DNA from: Corynebacterium sp.
Lineage (GTDB): Bacteria > Actinomycetota > Actinomycetes > Mycobacteriales > Mycobacteriaceae
Length of the DNA: 64,000 nucleotides
Reading direction: 5' to 3'
Assembly (NCBI RefSeq): GCF_030532715.1
Contig: NZ_JAUNKO010000001.1
Span: 248,001 to 312,000 of the forward strand
Of this stretch, positions 1 through 7,785 are shown piece after piece (the first letter of the stretch is position 1; every line of letters begins with the position of its first letter). Below the pieces are notes generated by a model. That model saw only the letters and a program-made list of their open reading frames with translations, did not search any database and had not been told where the DNA came from. The translations under genes and the position numbers were made by a program.

Positions 1-33
1 CTCAAGAATGTCTGTAGCCTCGGGGCGAGTCAT
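1..33 (-). CDS. 5' end of an unidentified gene running off the window
   Basis: Eleven codons are visible on the minus strand (MTRPEATDILE). The ATG at 33 is preceded by a strong AGGAGG about ten bases upstream, so this looks like a genuine translation start. The rest lies outside the window and no function can be assigned. It is in the same orientation as the lipoprotein gene upstream, from which it is separated by a GC-rich hairpin. Confidence 0.55.
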   Translation of the reverse strand, partial: MTRPEATDILE

Positions 34-87
34 GTGCGCGCGGCCTCCTTCGAATGGGGATTGTGGTGTGAGCCACGCATGACGATA

Positions 88-120
88 CCCCGCACTGTGA
101 ACATCGTTCAAGTCGCGGGG
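88..120 (-). terminator. GC-rich hairpin downstream of the lipoprotein gene
   Basis: CCCCGC at 88-93 pairs with GCGGGG at 115-120, and an inner TGAAC/GTTCA stem sits inside. There is no clear T tract on the minus strand, so it may be a terminator, a processing site or a partial barrier between the lipoprotein gene and the next gene. Confidence 0.4.
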
Positions 121-132
121 TAGGCCAAAACC

Positions 133-759
133 CTAGTTACACATCTTCCACGTACCATCTTCGCGCAGCATACGCATGGTGAAGGTCTCTTGCTTGCCTT
201 CGGCGGTAGACGTCACCGTCGCCGAGGCGGTATCACCATCAACCTTAATGTCCGACACGGAGTTCACCGTAGGACGCTGGTGCGGCGGAATCTCCGCATC
301 CGGAATTTGGTTGAGGTCCTGCGGCCCCAATCCGCCCTGCGCTTCCAACGCACGCCGACACGTATTATCAATCATGTAACCGAAGAATTGGCGGGTAGTC
401 GAAGGGTTCGCCATTCCGTTCACCATCGCCTGAATAGCCGCCGCATCCTCCGGGCTCGCGGGCGAACCGCCTTCAATCGGAGCGTGCTGCGGGATCTCCA
501 CATTCGTCGGGGGCGCCTCCGCTGGCTTGTCTTCTGGTTTCGGTTCCTCGCTCGGGGAATTCGAAGACTCCTCCGATGAAGTTTCAGACTTACTCACGGA
601 CGATGAAGACTTCGCAGCGGTCGAACTCTTCGAGCTCGACGCAGTGGTACTGGGGTTTTCTTCGCCGCCAAACAAACCACATCCCGTCAGCACTAATGGC
701 AGCACCAGCGCTGAGGCCGCAACCGCCTGCCGGGTTCGAGTGAAAGATTGAACGGACAA
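133..759 (-). CDS. Secreted lipoprotein with Mtb12-like C-terminal domain
   Basis: A 208-residue exported protein. Residues 1-27 form a lipoprotein signal peptide with a hydrophobic core ending in the lipobox LTGC, so Cys27 is the expected lipidation site. A Ser/Glu/Pro-rich linker follows (about residues 35-85), then a folded C-terminal domain of about 110 residues ending in GTWKMCN. This is the general layout of Mtb12-type lipoproteins, and a second member lies at 24565-25236. The start is TTG at 759 with AGGAG five bases upstream. A possible -10 (TAGGCT, 800-805) lies further up. The molecular function is unknown; assignment to the Mtb12 superfamily is an inference from layout. Confidence 0.75.
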   Translation of the reverse strand: MSVQSFTRTRQAVAASALVLPLVLTGCGLFGGEENPSTTASSSKSSTAAKSSSSVSKSETSSEESSNSPSEEPKPEDKPAEAPPTNVEIPQHAPIEGGSPASPEDAAAIQAMVNGMANPSTTRQFFGYMIDNTCRRALEAQGGLGPQDLNQIPDAEIPPHQRPTVNSVSDIKVDGDTASATVTSTAEGKQETFTMRMLREDGTWKMCN

Positions 760-881
760 TTGGACTCCTGACTACGGGTTTTCCGGTTCAAGTACGACTA
801 GCCTACCAAACGCGCGGCCAGCCACAATGCTGGCAACGCGGCGATTCTGGCAGTCTTCCCCCATAAAACTTGGGATATGAC

Positions 882-887
882 TACGAT
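882..887 (+). promoter_or_regulatory. -10 element of the tetR-family gene
   Basis: TACGAT lies eight bases before the GTG at 896. There is no ribosome binding site, so the transcript is probably leaderless. Confidence 0.45.
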
Positions 888-895
888 TAAAGCTT

Positions 896-1465
896 GTGCA
901 GTTGACAAAAGACTCGATCATTAACGCCTCCATCGAAATTTTGGATGAATACGGCCTCGCCGACATGACCATGCGTCGAGTTGCCAAGCGTTTATCAGTC
1001 GCACCTGGCGCATTATATTGGCATATTCCGAACAAGCAAGCGCTAATCGCGGCGATTGCGAATCGAATTATTGAGCCCGCCGCGTTTCACAGCACCGACG
1101 ATGGTACCCACGATTGGCGCACCGCGGTGGCCACCACGTGCCGCTCGCTGCGGGGCGCCATGCAAGCGCACCGCGACGGCGCGGAGGTTGTGATCGCCGC
1201 GCTCAGCAGCGACTCCGCCCTCCGCCTGCAACTCGAACAATTGATTGGCCAGGCGTTGGGGACGGCCCCGCTGGCGGACCAGGAACGTCATGACGGTGCA
1301 CTTACCCTGTTGTATTTTGTCACCGGCGCCACGCTCAGCGAACAAACTGCCACGCAATTAGCGGAGGCCACGGGCACGGCTGTCGATGCCCCCGCGGACC
1401 GCACCCGGGTGTTTAATTGCGGCATCGACCTGATCTTGGCAGGGCTTGAGGCAAAAGGCAGTTAA
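896..1465 (+). CDS. TetR-family transcriptional regulator
   Basis: A 189-residue one-component repressor. The N-terminal helix-turn-helix is clear: residues 1-45 contain the TetR pattern MTMRRVAKRLSVAPGALYWH followed by NKQALI. The C-terminal ligand-binding region (about 60-189) is helical and fits the TetR-C family. The GTG start is favoured because a TACGAT -10 element lies eight bases upstream and no Shine-Dalgarno is visible. The stop overlaps the -10 of glgX and the two genes are only 11 bp apart, so it may be co-transcribed with glgX and may regulate it. The ligand is unknown, and no convincing long palindrome was seen upstream. Confidence 0.85.
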   Translation: MQLTKDSIINASIEILDEYGLADMTMRRVAKRLSVAPGALYWHIPNKQALIAAIANRIIEPAAFHSTDDGTHDWRTAVATTCRSLRGAMQAHRDGAEVVIAALSSDSALRLQLEQLIGQALGTAPLADQERHDGALTLLYFVTGATLSEQTATQLAEATGTAVDAPADRTRVFNCGIDLILAGLEAKGS

Positions 1466-1468
1466 GAT
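1463..1468 (+). promoter_or_regulatory. -10 element of glgX
   Basis: TAAGAT overlaps the stop codon of the tetR-like gene and is followed after eight bases by the glgX ATG. This suggests an internal leaderless promoter in addition to readthrough. Confidence 0.4.
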
Positions 1469-1476
1469 ATGGGACC

Positions 1477-3708
1477 ATGAGTCCCTCATCCAACGAAACG
1501 ACCTATCAAGTCTGGCCGGGTAACGCCTACCCGTTGGGCTCCACCTATGACGGTGCGGGCACCAACTTTGCCCTGTTCTCCGATATCGCTGAAAAGGTAG
1601 AACTGTGCCTGATCGATGAAGAGGACAATGAGACCCGCATCCCGTTAGAGGAAGTTGATGCGCACATTTGGCACTGTTATTTGCCGGGTGTGCAGCCGGG
1701 CCAGCGGTACGGCTACCGCGTGTATGGCCCCTACGACCCCGCTAACGGGCACCGCTGCGACCCAAACAAGTTGTTGGTTGACCCGTATGCGAAGGCCTTC
1801 GACGGCAGTTTCGACGGCCACCGCTCGCTGTTTAGCTACGATATTTCGGACCCCAGCGACTTAAGCAAGCGCAATACCGAGGATAGCTTGCACCACACCA
1901 TGAAATCCGTGGTGATTAACCCATTTTTTGATTGGGCTTCCGACCGCGCGCCGAAGATCCCCTACCACGAAACGGTGATCTATGAGGCCCACGTCAAAGG
2001 CATGACCATGACGCATCCGGATGTGCCCGAGAAGTTGCGAGGCACCTATGCCGGATTGGCGCACCCTTCGATCATTGCCTATTTGAAGGATTTGGGCATT
2101 ACCGCCATCGAGCTGATGCCGGTGCACCAGTTTTTGCAGGATGATCGCCTGCGCGAGCTCGGGTTGCGCAATTATTGGGGCTACAACACGTTTGGGTTTT
2201 TTGCGCCGCACCAGGATTACGCTTCCTCCACCAAGCCGGGCGGCGCGGTGTCGGAGTTTAAGGGCATGGTGCGCGCCTTCCACGAGGCGGGCATTGAGGT
2301 GATCCTGGACGTGGTGTACAACCACACCGCCGAGGGCAACCATATGGGCCCCACTATCGCGTTCCGCGGTATTGATAACGCCGCCTACTACCGCCTCGTT
2401 GACGGCGACAAGCGGCACTACATGGATTACACGGGCACCGGCAACTCCCTCAATGTGCGCCACCCGCACTCGCTGCAATTGATTTTGGATTCCCTGCGCT
2501 ATTGGGTCACCGAAATGCACGTCGATGGTTTCCGCTTCGACCTGGCCTCCACCTTGGCGCGTGAGCTGCACGACGTCGACCGCCTGTCCGCATTTTTCGA
2601 CCTTGTTCAACAAGACCCCGTCGTCAGCCAGGTCAAGCTCATCGCTGAGCCTTGGGACATCGGCGAGGGCGGCTACCAGGTGGGCAATTTCCCACCGCAG
2701 TGGACGGAGTGGAACGGCAAATACCGTGATACGGTGCGCGACTTCTGGCGCGGCGAGCACTCCACCCTGGGGGAATTTGCCTCCCGGTTGACGGGTTCTT
2801 CGGACCTGTACGCCAACAACGGGCGACGGCCCACGGCGTCGATTAACTTCGTTACCGCGCACGACGGCTTCACCCTCAACGACCTCGTGAGCTACAACCA
2901 CAAGCACAACATGGCCAACGGCGAGGACAATCGGGACGGGGAAAGCCACAACCGGTCGTGGAACTGCGGCGTGGAGGGCGTCACCACCGACCCCGCAATC
3001 CTGCAATTGCGCGCGCAGCAACGCCGAAACTTCCTCACCACGCTGCTCCTTTCGCAGGGCACGCCAATGATCGCCCATGGGGACGAGATGGGCCGCACCC
3101 AGGGCGGGAATAATAACGTCTATTGCCAGGATTCGGAACTGAGCTGGATCGACTGGGCGCAGGTGAAAGATAACGCCACGCTGCACGGGTTTACAAAGCG
3201 CCTGCTGCGAATTCGCGCAAACCACCCGGTGTTCCGTCGGCGCCGGTTCTTCTCCGGCGGCCCGCTCGGCGACGACGACCTCACCCAGCGTGACATTGCC
3301 TGGTTGGTGCCGTCGGGCAAGATGATGACCCAAGGTGACTGGGATTTCCGCTTCGGCAAATCATTGATGGTGTACATCAACGGTAACGCCATCACCGAGC
3401 CAGACGAGCGCGGGCAGCGCATTACCGATGATTCGTTCATTATGTGCTTCAACGCCTACCACGAGAGCATTGAATTTACCCTCCCCGATGCCCGGTTTGG
3501 CCGCCGCTGGAAACTCATCGTGGACACCACGGAAGAAACCGGCTACCCCCTCGCCGAGGAAATCATCGCCGCAGGTGGCACCCTGGAGGTGCCGGCCCGT
3601 TCGACGATGCTGCTCAAGCAGCTGGAGCCCCCCGCTCAGGACGAGAAAACCGCGGCGATCAAAGCAAGCAAGGACGAATACAACGACCCTGCTGACCGCT
3701 ATAAGTAA
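1477..3708 (+). CDS. glgX: Glycogen debranching enzyme GlgX
   Basis: A 743-residue GH13 isoamylase-type enzyme that hydrolyses alpha-1,6 branches of phosphorylase-limited glycogen and so feeds maltodextrin turnover. An N-terminal CBM48 domain (about residues 10-130) precedes the (beta/alpha)8 barrel. Visible GH13 regions are DVVYNH, DGFRFDLAS (nucleophile Asp355), LIAEPWD (acid/base Glu391) and TAHDGF (Asp463). The length is usual for actinobacterial GlgX. The ATG at 1477 lies eight bases after a TAAGAT -10, with no good RBS. The C-terminal residues overlap the convergent small gene at 3699-3956 by ten bases. treZ, 5 kb downstream, acts on related alpha-glucans. Confidence 0.95.
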   Translation: MSPSSNETTYQVWPGNAYPLGSTYDGAGTNFALFSDIAEKVELCLIDEEDNETRIPLEEVDAHIWHCYLPGVQPGQRYGYRVYGPYDPANGHRCDPNKLLVDPYAKAFDGSFDGHRSLFSYDISDPSDLSKRNTEDSLHHTMKSVVINPFFDWASDRAPKIPYHETVIYEAHVKGMTMTHPDVPEKLRGTYAGLAHPSIIAYLKDLGITAIELMPVHQFLQDDRLRELGLRNYWGYNTFGFFAPHQDYASSTKPGGAVSEFKGMVRAFHEAGIEVILDVVYNHTAEGNHMGPTIAFRGIDNAAYYRLVDGDKRHYMDYTGTGNSLNVRHPHSLQLILDSLRYWVTEMHVDGFRFDLASTLARELHDVDRLSAFFDLVQQDPVVSQVKLIAEPWDIGEGGYQVGNFPPQWTEWNGKYRDTVRDFWRGEHSTLGEFASRLTGSSDLYANNGRRPTASINFVTAHDGFTLNDLVSYNHKHNMANGEDNRDGESHNRSWNCGVEGVTTDPAILQLRAQQRRNFLTTLLLSQGTPMIAHGDEMGRTQGGNNNVYCQDSELSWIDWAQVKDNATLHGFTKRLLRIRANHPVFRRRRFFSGGPLGDDDLTQRDIAWLVPSGKMMTQGDWDFRFGKSLMVYINGNAITEPDERGQRITDDSFIMCFNAYHESIEFTLPDARFGRRWKLIVDTTEETGYPLAEEIIAAGGTLEVPARSTMLLKQLEPPAQDEKTAAIKASKDEYNDPADRYK

Positions 3709-3956
3709 TCCCGCAGCACGTCGCCGAACGCGTCGCGTACGCGGCGCACGGCGGGGTCAATGGGGTTCGGCGCCTCGCTCGGGCGCAGCGGGCGGCGTTC
3801 CGCACGGACCTCGCGCTTGCCGCTGACGTCCACCACAAGCTCCTCGTCCGCCACGGCAACGGGCGTGGTATCAGGCAGGCCGATGGCATCCACGGCGTCA
3901 ATAAGCTTGCGCAATTCGCCGATGGTCAATTCGTTGGCTGAAAATGAAATCTTCAT
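3699..3956 (-). CDS. Small conserved-looking protein of unknown function
   Basis: An 85-residue acidic protein beginning MKISFSANELTIGELRKLID. It has no transmembrane segment or signal peptide. The ATG at 3956 is chosen over an upstream ATG nine bases earlier because TATAGT at 3964-3969 lies exactly seven bases upstream, which fits a leaderless transcript. The gene is divergent from the exonuclease gene, whose start is 28 bp away, and its 3' end overlaps glgX by ten bases. I do not recognise the family. Confidence 0.65.
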   Translation of the reverse strand: MKISFSANELTIGELRKLIDAVDAIGLPDTTPVAVADEELVVDVSGKREVRAERRPLRPSEAPNPIDPAVRRVRDAFGDVLRDYL

Positions 3957-3963
3957 AATCACC

Positions 3964-3969
3964 ACTATA
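3964..3969 (-). promoter_or_regulatory. -10 element of the 85-residue protein gene
   Basis: TATAGT on the minus strand, seven bases before the ATG at 3956. The same bases sit just upstream of the exonuclease RBS on the plus strand. Confidence 0.45.
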
Positions 3970-3984
3970 AGGAAAGGACCGCTG

Positions 3985-5250
3985 GTGATCCTCGCTCACG
4001 GCGCCACCATTACTGTTTCCCCAGCTGAGGTGTACATTAGCCACACGCCACTGCACGCCGCTTTGTACGGGCCGGGGGCGCGGATACCGCTTGCGCACGT
4101 CACGGGAATCACCGTTGTTGCAGAACCCACCGACACTGAATGCGGCCGCGTGCTTCTCGACGGCGCGAACGTCCATGTCACCTTCTCCCCCAACCACCAG
4201 CAACACCAGCAGCACTTCCTCAACGCGCTGGCTTCCGCACAACAGGGCGACGCCCCACCCGTCATACCCGCGTTTGATTTCGTCGCCCTCGACGTGGAAA
4301 CCGCAAATGAAGATTGGGGCTCCATCTGCCAAGTAGGCCTCGTGCGCGTCACCGACGGCAACGTGCACGAATCCCGTTCGTGGTTGTGCCAGCCGCCCGC
4401 CGGGATACACCACTTCGACCAATTCAACATTGACATCCACGGCATTACTGCCGACGACGTGGCAACCGCGCCGAGCTTTGGCGAACTCCTCCCCGAAATC
4501 ACCAAGTTTATTGGCGAACTCCCGGTGCTTGCCCACAACGCACAATTTGACATCTCCGCTCTCCAGCGCGCCTGCACCGCCAGCGAAATCGACGCACCGG
4601 AGCTCCACTTCGGCTGCACATTATCACTGGCTAGGCACAGTTCCATCCATTTCCCCGGCCACCGGCTGCCGGTGGTTGCGGAAACGCTCGGCGTGCCGCA
4701 AAACCACCACCACGACGCCGAAGACGATGCCCTCACCTGCGCTGGCATCGCCATCGAATTGGCCAAACGTGGGGGCTTCCAGGGCGGCGTGGCGGATTTC
4801 TTCACCCAACAAGGATTCACCACCGGCCGACTCCACGACGGGCGAGTGTACCCCGTCCTGCGAACGATCTCCGCCGCGGCAGCCAAGCCCAAAGCGAAAC
4901 CCCGCAACCGTGGGGCTGCATGGTCGAAAGCAGCCACCCCGGAAGTGATCCCCACCCCAAACACGGACGCCGATCCCAGTGGCGTGCTGTACGGCCAAAA
5001 CGTCACACTCTCCGGGGATTTCGAACCCTATGACAAAGGAATGCTCTGGGAACGCATGGCCGAACTGGGTGCAACCATCGGGAAAAACGTGACGAAGAAA
5101 ACCACCGTCCTCGTGTGCGGCCCGTGGGCGACAGTCACCTCGAAGCAAAAACGCGCCGAAGAGCTCATCAGCAAAGGCCAAGACATTCAAATGTGGACAG
5201 CCGAGCAACTCTACACCGCACTCGGCCTCGACGAACAACCCCCGTTTTAG
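3985..5250 (+). CDS. DEDDh exonuclease (DnaQ-like) with C-terminal BRCT domain
   Basis: A 421-residue protein of three parts. Residues 1-90 form a beta-rich N-terminal domain of unknown role. Residues about 98-255 are a DnaQ-like 3'-5' exonuclease with DVE (Asp103, Glu105), HNAQFD (Asp189) and HDAEDD (His243, Asp248), which together give a complete DEDDh set. A basic linker follows, and residues about 333-419 are a BRCT domain. The true start is the GTG at 3985 with GGAAAGGA six bases upstream; the longer open frame before it overlaps the divergent gene and lacks a start signal. It resembles proteins annotated as Pol III epsilon-like, but the BRCT suggests a repair role rather than replicative proofreading (inference). 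Confidence 0.85.
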   Translation: MILAHGATITVSPAEVYISHTPLHAALYGPGARIPLAHVTGITVVAEPTDTECGRVLLDGANVHVTFSPNHQQHQQHFLNALASAQQGDAPPVIPAFDFVALDVETANEDWGSICQVGLVRVTDGNVHESRSWLCQPPAGIHHFDQFNIDIHGITADDVATAPSFGELLPEITKFIGELPVLAHNAQFDISALQRACTASEIDAPELHFGCTLSLARHSSIHFPGHRLPVVAETLGVPQNHHHDAEDDALTCAGIAIELAKRGGFQGGVADFFTQQGFTTGRLHDGRVYPVLRTISAAAAKPKAKPRNRGAAWSKAATPEVIPTPNTDADPSGVLYGQNVTLSGDFEPYDKGMLWERMAELGATIGKNVTKKTTVLVCGPWATVTSKQKRAEELISKGQDIQMWTAEQLYTALGLDEQPPF

Positions 5251-5270
5251 GGCGCTGCTGCGGTGACGTT

Positions 5271-5319
5271 GGGAACCCCGCTGGACGTCCGCGGCGTCGA
5301 AAAGGAAAAAGGGGTTCCC
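5271..5319 (+). repeat. 9-bp perfect inverted repeat before a translation start
   Basis: GGGAACCCC at 5271-5279 and GGGGTTCCC at 5311-5319 can form a 9-bp stem with a 31-base loop. The 3' arm ends two bases before the ATG at 5322, so the RBS region would be occluded if the RNA folds. Confidence 0.6.
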
Positions 5320-5321
5320 GA

Positions 5322-5873
5322 ATGCACAGTACGCACCACGTTCGGCTCCAAGTCCGGCGGGCCGAGCCAGCGCTCACGGTGGACAGCATGGCGTTTCCCA
5401 CCAGCCACGCCTCCGTCGCGCTTTCCAACGACCTCCGCGCCGTGTTCTGCGCGGGCGGCAGATTACTCAGTTACGCCGAGGTCCATGAGCTTGGGCTGTC
5501 CAGCACTGAGCTGTGGGATCTCGCCGCGGAACATACCATCCAAGCGCAAGTCCAGATTCGAACGCATCCGCTAGGTGGCATTGAGGTGGCGGCCGCGCCT
5601 GGCTCAGCCGTGGATTGGTTAGCGCACCCCCACTCCTATTGGCTACTGCACCACCACCTCACCCGCATCCTCGGCGGCGTCATCGTCTATTTCGCACCCA
5701 CCCAAAGCACGCTGCTGGCGGCGCCGTGGATGCCCGCCCAGCTGCCGAAAATACAAGCCTGGGCGGCGCAAGCCTACGCCGCGGCAGGCGCAGACGCACT
5801 CCTGAAACGCGCGGTGATGTATCAACGCGGCTACCCTGCGTCACTGACCAAACAGTTCGCTACCGCTCACTAA
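5322..5873 (+). CDS. Hypothetical protein upstream of relS
   Basis: A 183-residue soluble protein of unknown function starting MHSTHHVRLQ. It has no signal peptide or membrane segment. Features are a helical middle (ELWDLAAEH), a His-rich stretch HSYWLLHHHL near residue 110 and an Ala-rich C-terminus. The start is the ATG at 5322, preceded by AAGGA and GGGG, because the frame upstream overlaps the exonuclease gene in a different phase. The stop codon TAA forms part of the relS -10 element, so relS follows within 11 bases. I do not recognise a family; the layout suggests it accompanies relS. Confidence 0.7.
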   Translation: MHSTHHVRLQVRRAEPALTVDSMAFPTSHASVALSNDLRAVFCAGGRLLSYAEVHELGLSSTELWDLAAEHTIQAQVQIRTHPLGGIEVAAAPGSAVDWLAHPHSYWLLHHHLTRILGGVIVYFAPTQSTLLAAPWMPAQLPKIQAWAAQAYAAAGADALLKRAVMYQRGYPASLTKQFATAH

Positions 5874-5876
5874 TGT
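5871..5876 (+). promoter_or_regulatory. -10 element of relS
   Basis: TAATGT, made partly from the upstream stop codon, is seven bases before the relS ATG at 5884. This fits a leaderless relS mRNA. Confidence 0.4.
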
Positions 5877-5883
5877 GGAGGGC

Positions 5884-6882
5884 ATGAACACCTTCGACCA
5901 GGCTATCGCCCGGCTGGATGCGCGCTACCACGAATTCGTAGCCAAACACCCGGCAGCCGCAGCGGATTTCCGCGAGGCAGTGGAAGATCTCCTCGTAGAC
6001 TCCGGCGTCACCTACGATCGCGTGACCACGCGCGTCAAAGAGTGGCGCTCGTTGCACGCGAAAGCGCAAAAACGAAGCCCCGAGGGCACCCCCTCCTACC
6101 CCGACCCGTGGCATGATATTCACGACATTATCGGGGTGCGTGTGACCACCTACCATTCCACCGAAATTCCGGCGGTGGTTTCAGTGCTGCAGGACAGCTT
6201 TCACGTCATCAGATCGGTAGATAAGGCGGCGGAAACCCGCATCTCGGGTGGGTTCGGATACGGTTCCCATCATGTGGTGATCAAAGTTCCGGAAAACCAC
6301 CAAGAGCTTGCCGACTATCGCGGAATGGTGTTCGAAGTGCAGGTGCGCACAGTATTGCAACATGCCTGGGCGGAGTTTGAGCACGATATCCGGTACAAGA
6401 ACCCCGGTGGATCGATGGATCCCAGAATCGACCGTGCGTTCACCCTGGCGGCCGGACTTATCGAACTCGCCGATCAACAGTTCGACCAAATTGCGGCGAT
6501 TCAAGGGGCCCCGCCAACCGCCCAAGCCGACGATGTTGCCCTCTCCGCGGAAACCCTCCCTGGGGTGCTCTCGGTACTCATTGGCAACCGCTTCGCTCGG
6601 TCCAAATCAGAGTCCTACCGCTGGCTCGAAGAAATCTTAGCCGCCAACGGGATTACCACCGTGGCGCAGCTCAAACAGCTCTTAAACGACGTTGATGTCA
6701 GCAAAATTGAACACGCCATGCGCTACCGCTTTAAGCCTGGTCACGTGCGAATTATCGATGACGCCCTGCTCCGGAAATTTGGTAACGAACACATTAAAAG
6801 AACCACCAAAGGACGGCGCGGTGCGGCGCGAGCCACGAGGCTTCGAGATAGGCTGCAAACTATGCACCTAAACGAGCGGTAG
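5884..6882 (+). CDS. relS: Small alarmone synthetase RelS (GTP pyrophosphokinase)
   Basis: A 332-residue RelA/SpoT-domain protein without HD hydrolase, TGS or ACT domains, so it should make (p)ppGpp-type alarmones from ATP and a guanosine nucleotide. Residues about 40-195 form the synthetase fold: DIIGVRV, GYGSHH, then FEVQVRT and QHAWAEFEHD, the signature of the nucleotide-binding core. A roughly 130-residue helical C-terminal extension of unknown role follows. The ATG at 5884 is preferred to the GTG at 5875 because of the TAATGT -10. The position next to treZ fits the relS gene of C. glutamicum as I recall it. Confidence 0.85.
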   Translation: MNTFDQAIARLDARYHEFVAKHPAAAADFREAVEDLLVDSGVTYDRVTTRVKEWRSLHAKAQKRSPEGTPSYPDPWHDIHDIIGVRVTTYHSTEIPAVVSVLQDSFHVIRSVDKAAETRISGGFGYGSHHVVIKVPENHQELADYRGMVFEVQVRTVLQHAWAEFEHDIRYKNPGGSMDPRIDRAFTLAAGLIELADQQFDQIAAIQGAPPTAQADDVALSAETLPGVLSVLIGNRFARSKSESYRWLEEILAANGITTVAQLKQLLNDVDVSKIEHAMRYRFKPGHVRIIDDALLRKFGNEHIKRTTKGRRGAARATRLRDRLQTMHLNER

Positions 6883-6885
6883 CAG

Positions 6886-6891
6886 TATACT
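6886..6891 (+). promoter_or_regulatory. -10 element for the 40-residue small ORF
   Basis: TATACT lies four bases after the relS stop and 38 bases before the small ORF ATG. It would give a short leader with an RBS. Confidence 0.45.
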
Positions 6892-6929
6892 TAACAACGT
6901 TCCCGGTTCTTTCATTGAGGAGTCCATTG

Positions 6930-7052
6930 ATGGGTTTAACCCCGCTTTCACTCGATTTCATCCACGTATGGGCGCTCAGCAGCGCAGACTTTTTCCGATC
7001 CTTCGGAATCAACTTCCCGCCACCCCACTGGGGAACGTTCGGATCTCGCTAA
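6930..7052 (+). CDS. Candidate 40-residue small protein
   Basis: The reading frame encodes MGLTPLSLDFIHVWALSSAD and then 20 more residues rich in Phe, Pro and Trp, ending TFGSR. Support is contextual: GAGGAG lies seven bases before the ATG, TATACT stands at 6886-6891, and a strong rho-independent terminator begins 15 bases after the stop. Together these make a complete monocistronic unit between relS and the S4 gene. There is no classical signal peptide, but an amphipathic or membrane-active peptide is possible. The function is unknown; an alternative is that this is a non-coding RNA with an incidental ORF. Confidence 0.6.
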   Translation: MGLTPLSLDFIHVWALSSADFFRSFGINFPPPHWGTFGSR

Positions 7053-7067
7053 TTCAACCCCGATCCC

Positions 7068-7117
7068 ACCGGCCTTGTTGCGAAGCACTTAGCGCTTCCG
7101 CAGGCCGGTTTTCTTTC
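7068..7117 (+). terminator. Rho-independent terminator after the small ORF
   Basis: ACCGGCCT (7068-7075) pairs with AGGCCGGT (7102-7109), with an inner imperfect stem, and is followed by TTTTCTTT. It ends the small-ORF transcript on the plus strand. Confidence 0.8.
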
Positions 7118-7157
7118 CCCCGCTACCCCCGCCCCGCAACCTCCCACACGCAGCTGC

Positions 7158-7523
7158 CTATTCCCTCCCGCGAAGGCGGTCGATGGCACGCCGATCTCGT
7201 TTGGTTGGCCTCCCGGCTCCGCGGTCGCGGCGCGGCATGGAGGCTAGGATTTCTTTCGGCGGTGGCGGCGGCGAATGGTCCACGTAACATGTGCGCGCAA
7301 CAGCCGCACCGACGCGTTTTCGAATTGGTTCGACTACTTCTACGTCGTATTGCCGGTGGTTGACCCAAATCTGTATACGATCGCCGGGTACTACGGGCTG
7401 GGCGGGTTTCACGGACGCACCGCGCAATTTGATGTGCCCGGCTTTACACGCGTCCGCCGCCTGGGTGCGGGTTTTGGCAAACCGGACGGCCCAAACCCAT
7501 GCGTCGATACGAACGCTACTCAC
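7158..7523 (-). CDS. S4-domain RNA-binding protein (Hsp15-like)
   Basis: A 121-residue basic protein. Residues about 5-65 form an S4 RNA-binding domain (RIDAWVWAVRFAKTRTQAAD, then GHIKLRG and PGDRIQIW), as in heat-shock protein 15 that recognises stalled 50S-peptidyl-tRNA complexes. The C-terminal tail is Arg-rich. The start is GTG at 7523 with GGAAGG upstream. It is followed on the same strand by nothing before the small-ORF terminator. The Hsp15 role in actinobacteria is inferred from the domain alone. Confidence 0.85.
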   Translation of the reverse strand: MSSVRIDAWVWAVRFAKTRTQAADACKAGHIKLRGASVKPAQPVVPGDRIQIWVNHRQYDVEVVEPIRKRVGAAVARTCYVDHSPPPPPKEILASMPRRDRGAGRPTKRDRRAIDRLRGRE

Positions 7524-7543
7524 GAGCTACCTTCCGTTGCGGC

Positions 7544-7771
7544 CTAGTCCTTGTAGTTGATGATTCGCTGTACCCGCTGGTAGGAGACAAACCCACCGGC
7601 GGCTGCAATGATCAACCCGAGGATGAGAAAGAACGAAGTTTGGAATAGCACGGTCAGGGCTAGGCCGCCAACAACTCCGCCTGCTACGGCTACCACGCCG
7701 TTGCGGGCGTGGCGTCGAACCGCCTGCTTCCGCATTTCGATTGGGTTTTGGGGATAGCGCTGCATTGTCAT
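7544..7771 (-). CDS. Small membrane protein
   Basis: A 75-residue protein with a basic N-terminus (about residues 1-24) and two predicted transmembrane helices (about 26-45 and 46-64) rich in Gly, Ala and Leu, ending QRIINYKD. The ATG at 7771 has no RBS but follows TAGAAT (7780-7785) by eight bases, so the mRNA is probably leaderless. It lies between the S4 and YigZ genes on the same strand. The family is not recognised. Confidence 0.75.
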   Translation of the reverse strand: MTMQRYPQNPIEMRKQAVRRHARNGVVAVAGGVVGGLALTVLFQTSFFLILGLIIAAAGGFVSYQRVQRIINYKD

Positions 7772-7779
7772 AGCAACTC

Positions 7780-7785
7780 ATTCTA
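7780..7785 (-). promoter_or_regulatory. -10 element of the 75-residue membrane protein gene
   Basis: TAGAAT on the minus strand, eight bases before the ATG at 7771. It overlaps the stop region of the YigZ-family gene, so the downstream gene has its own promoter. Confidence 0.45.
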
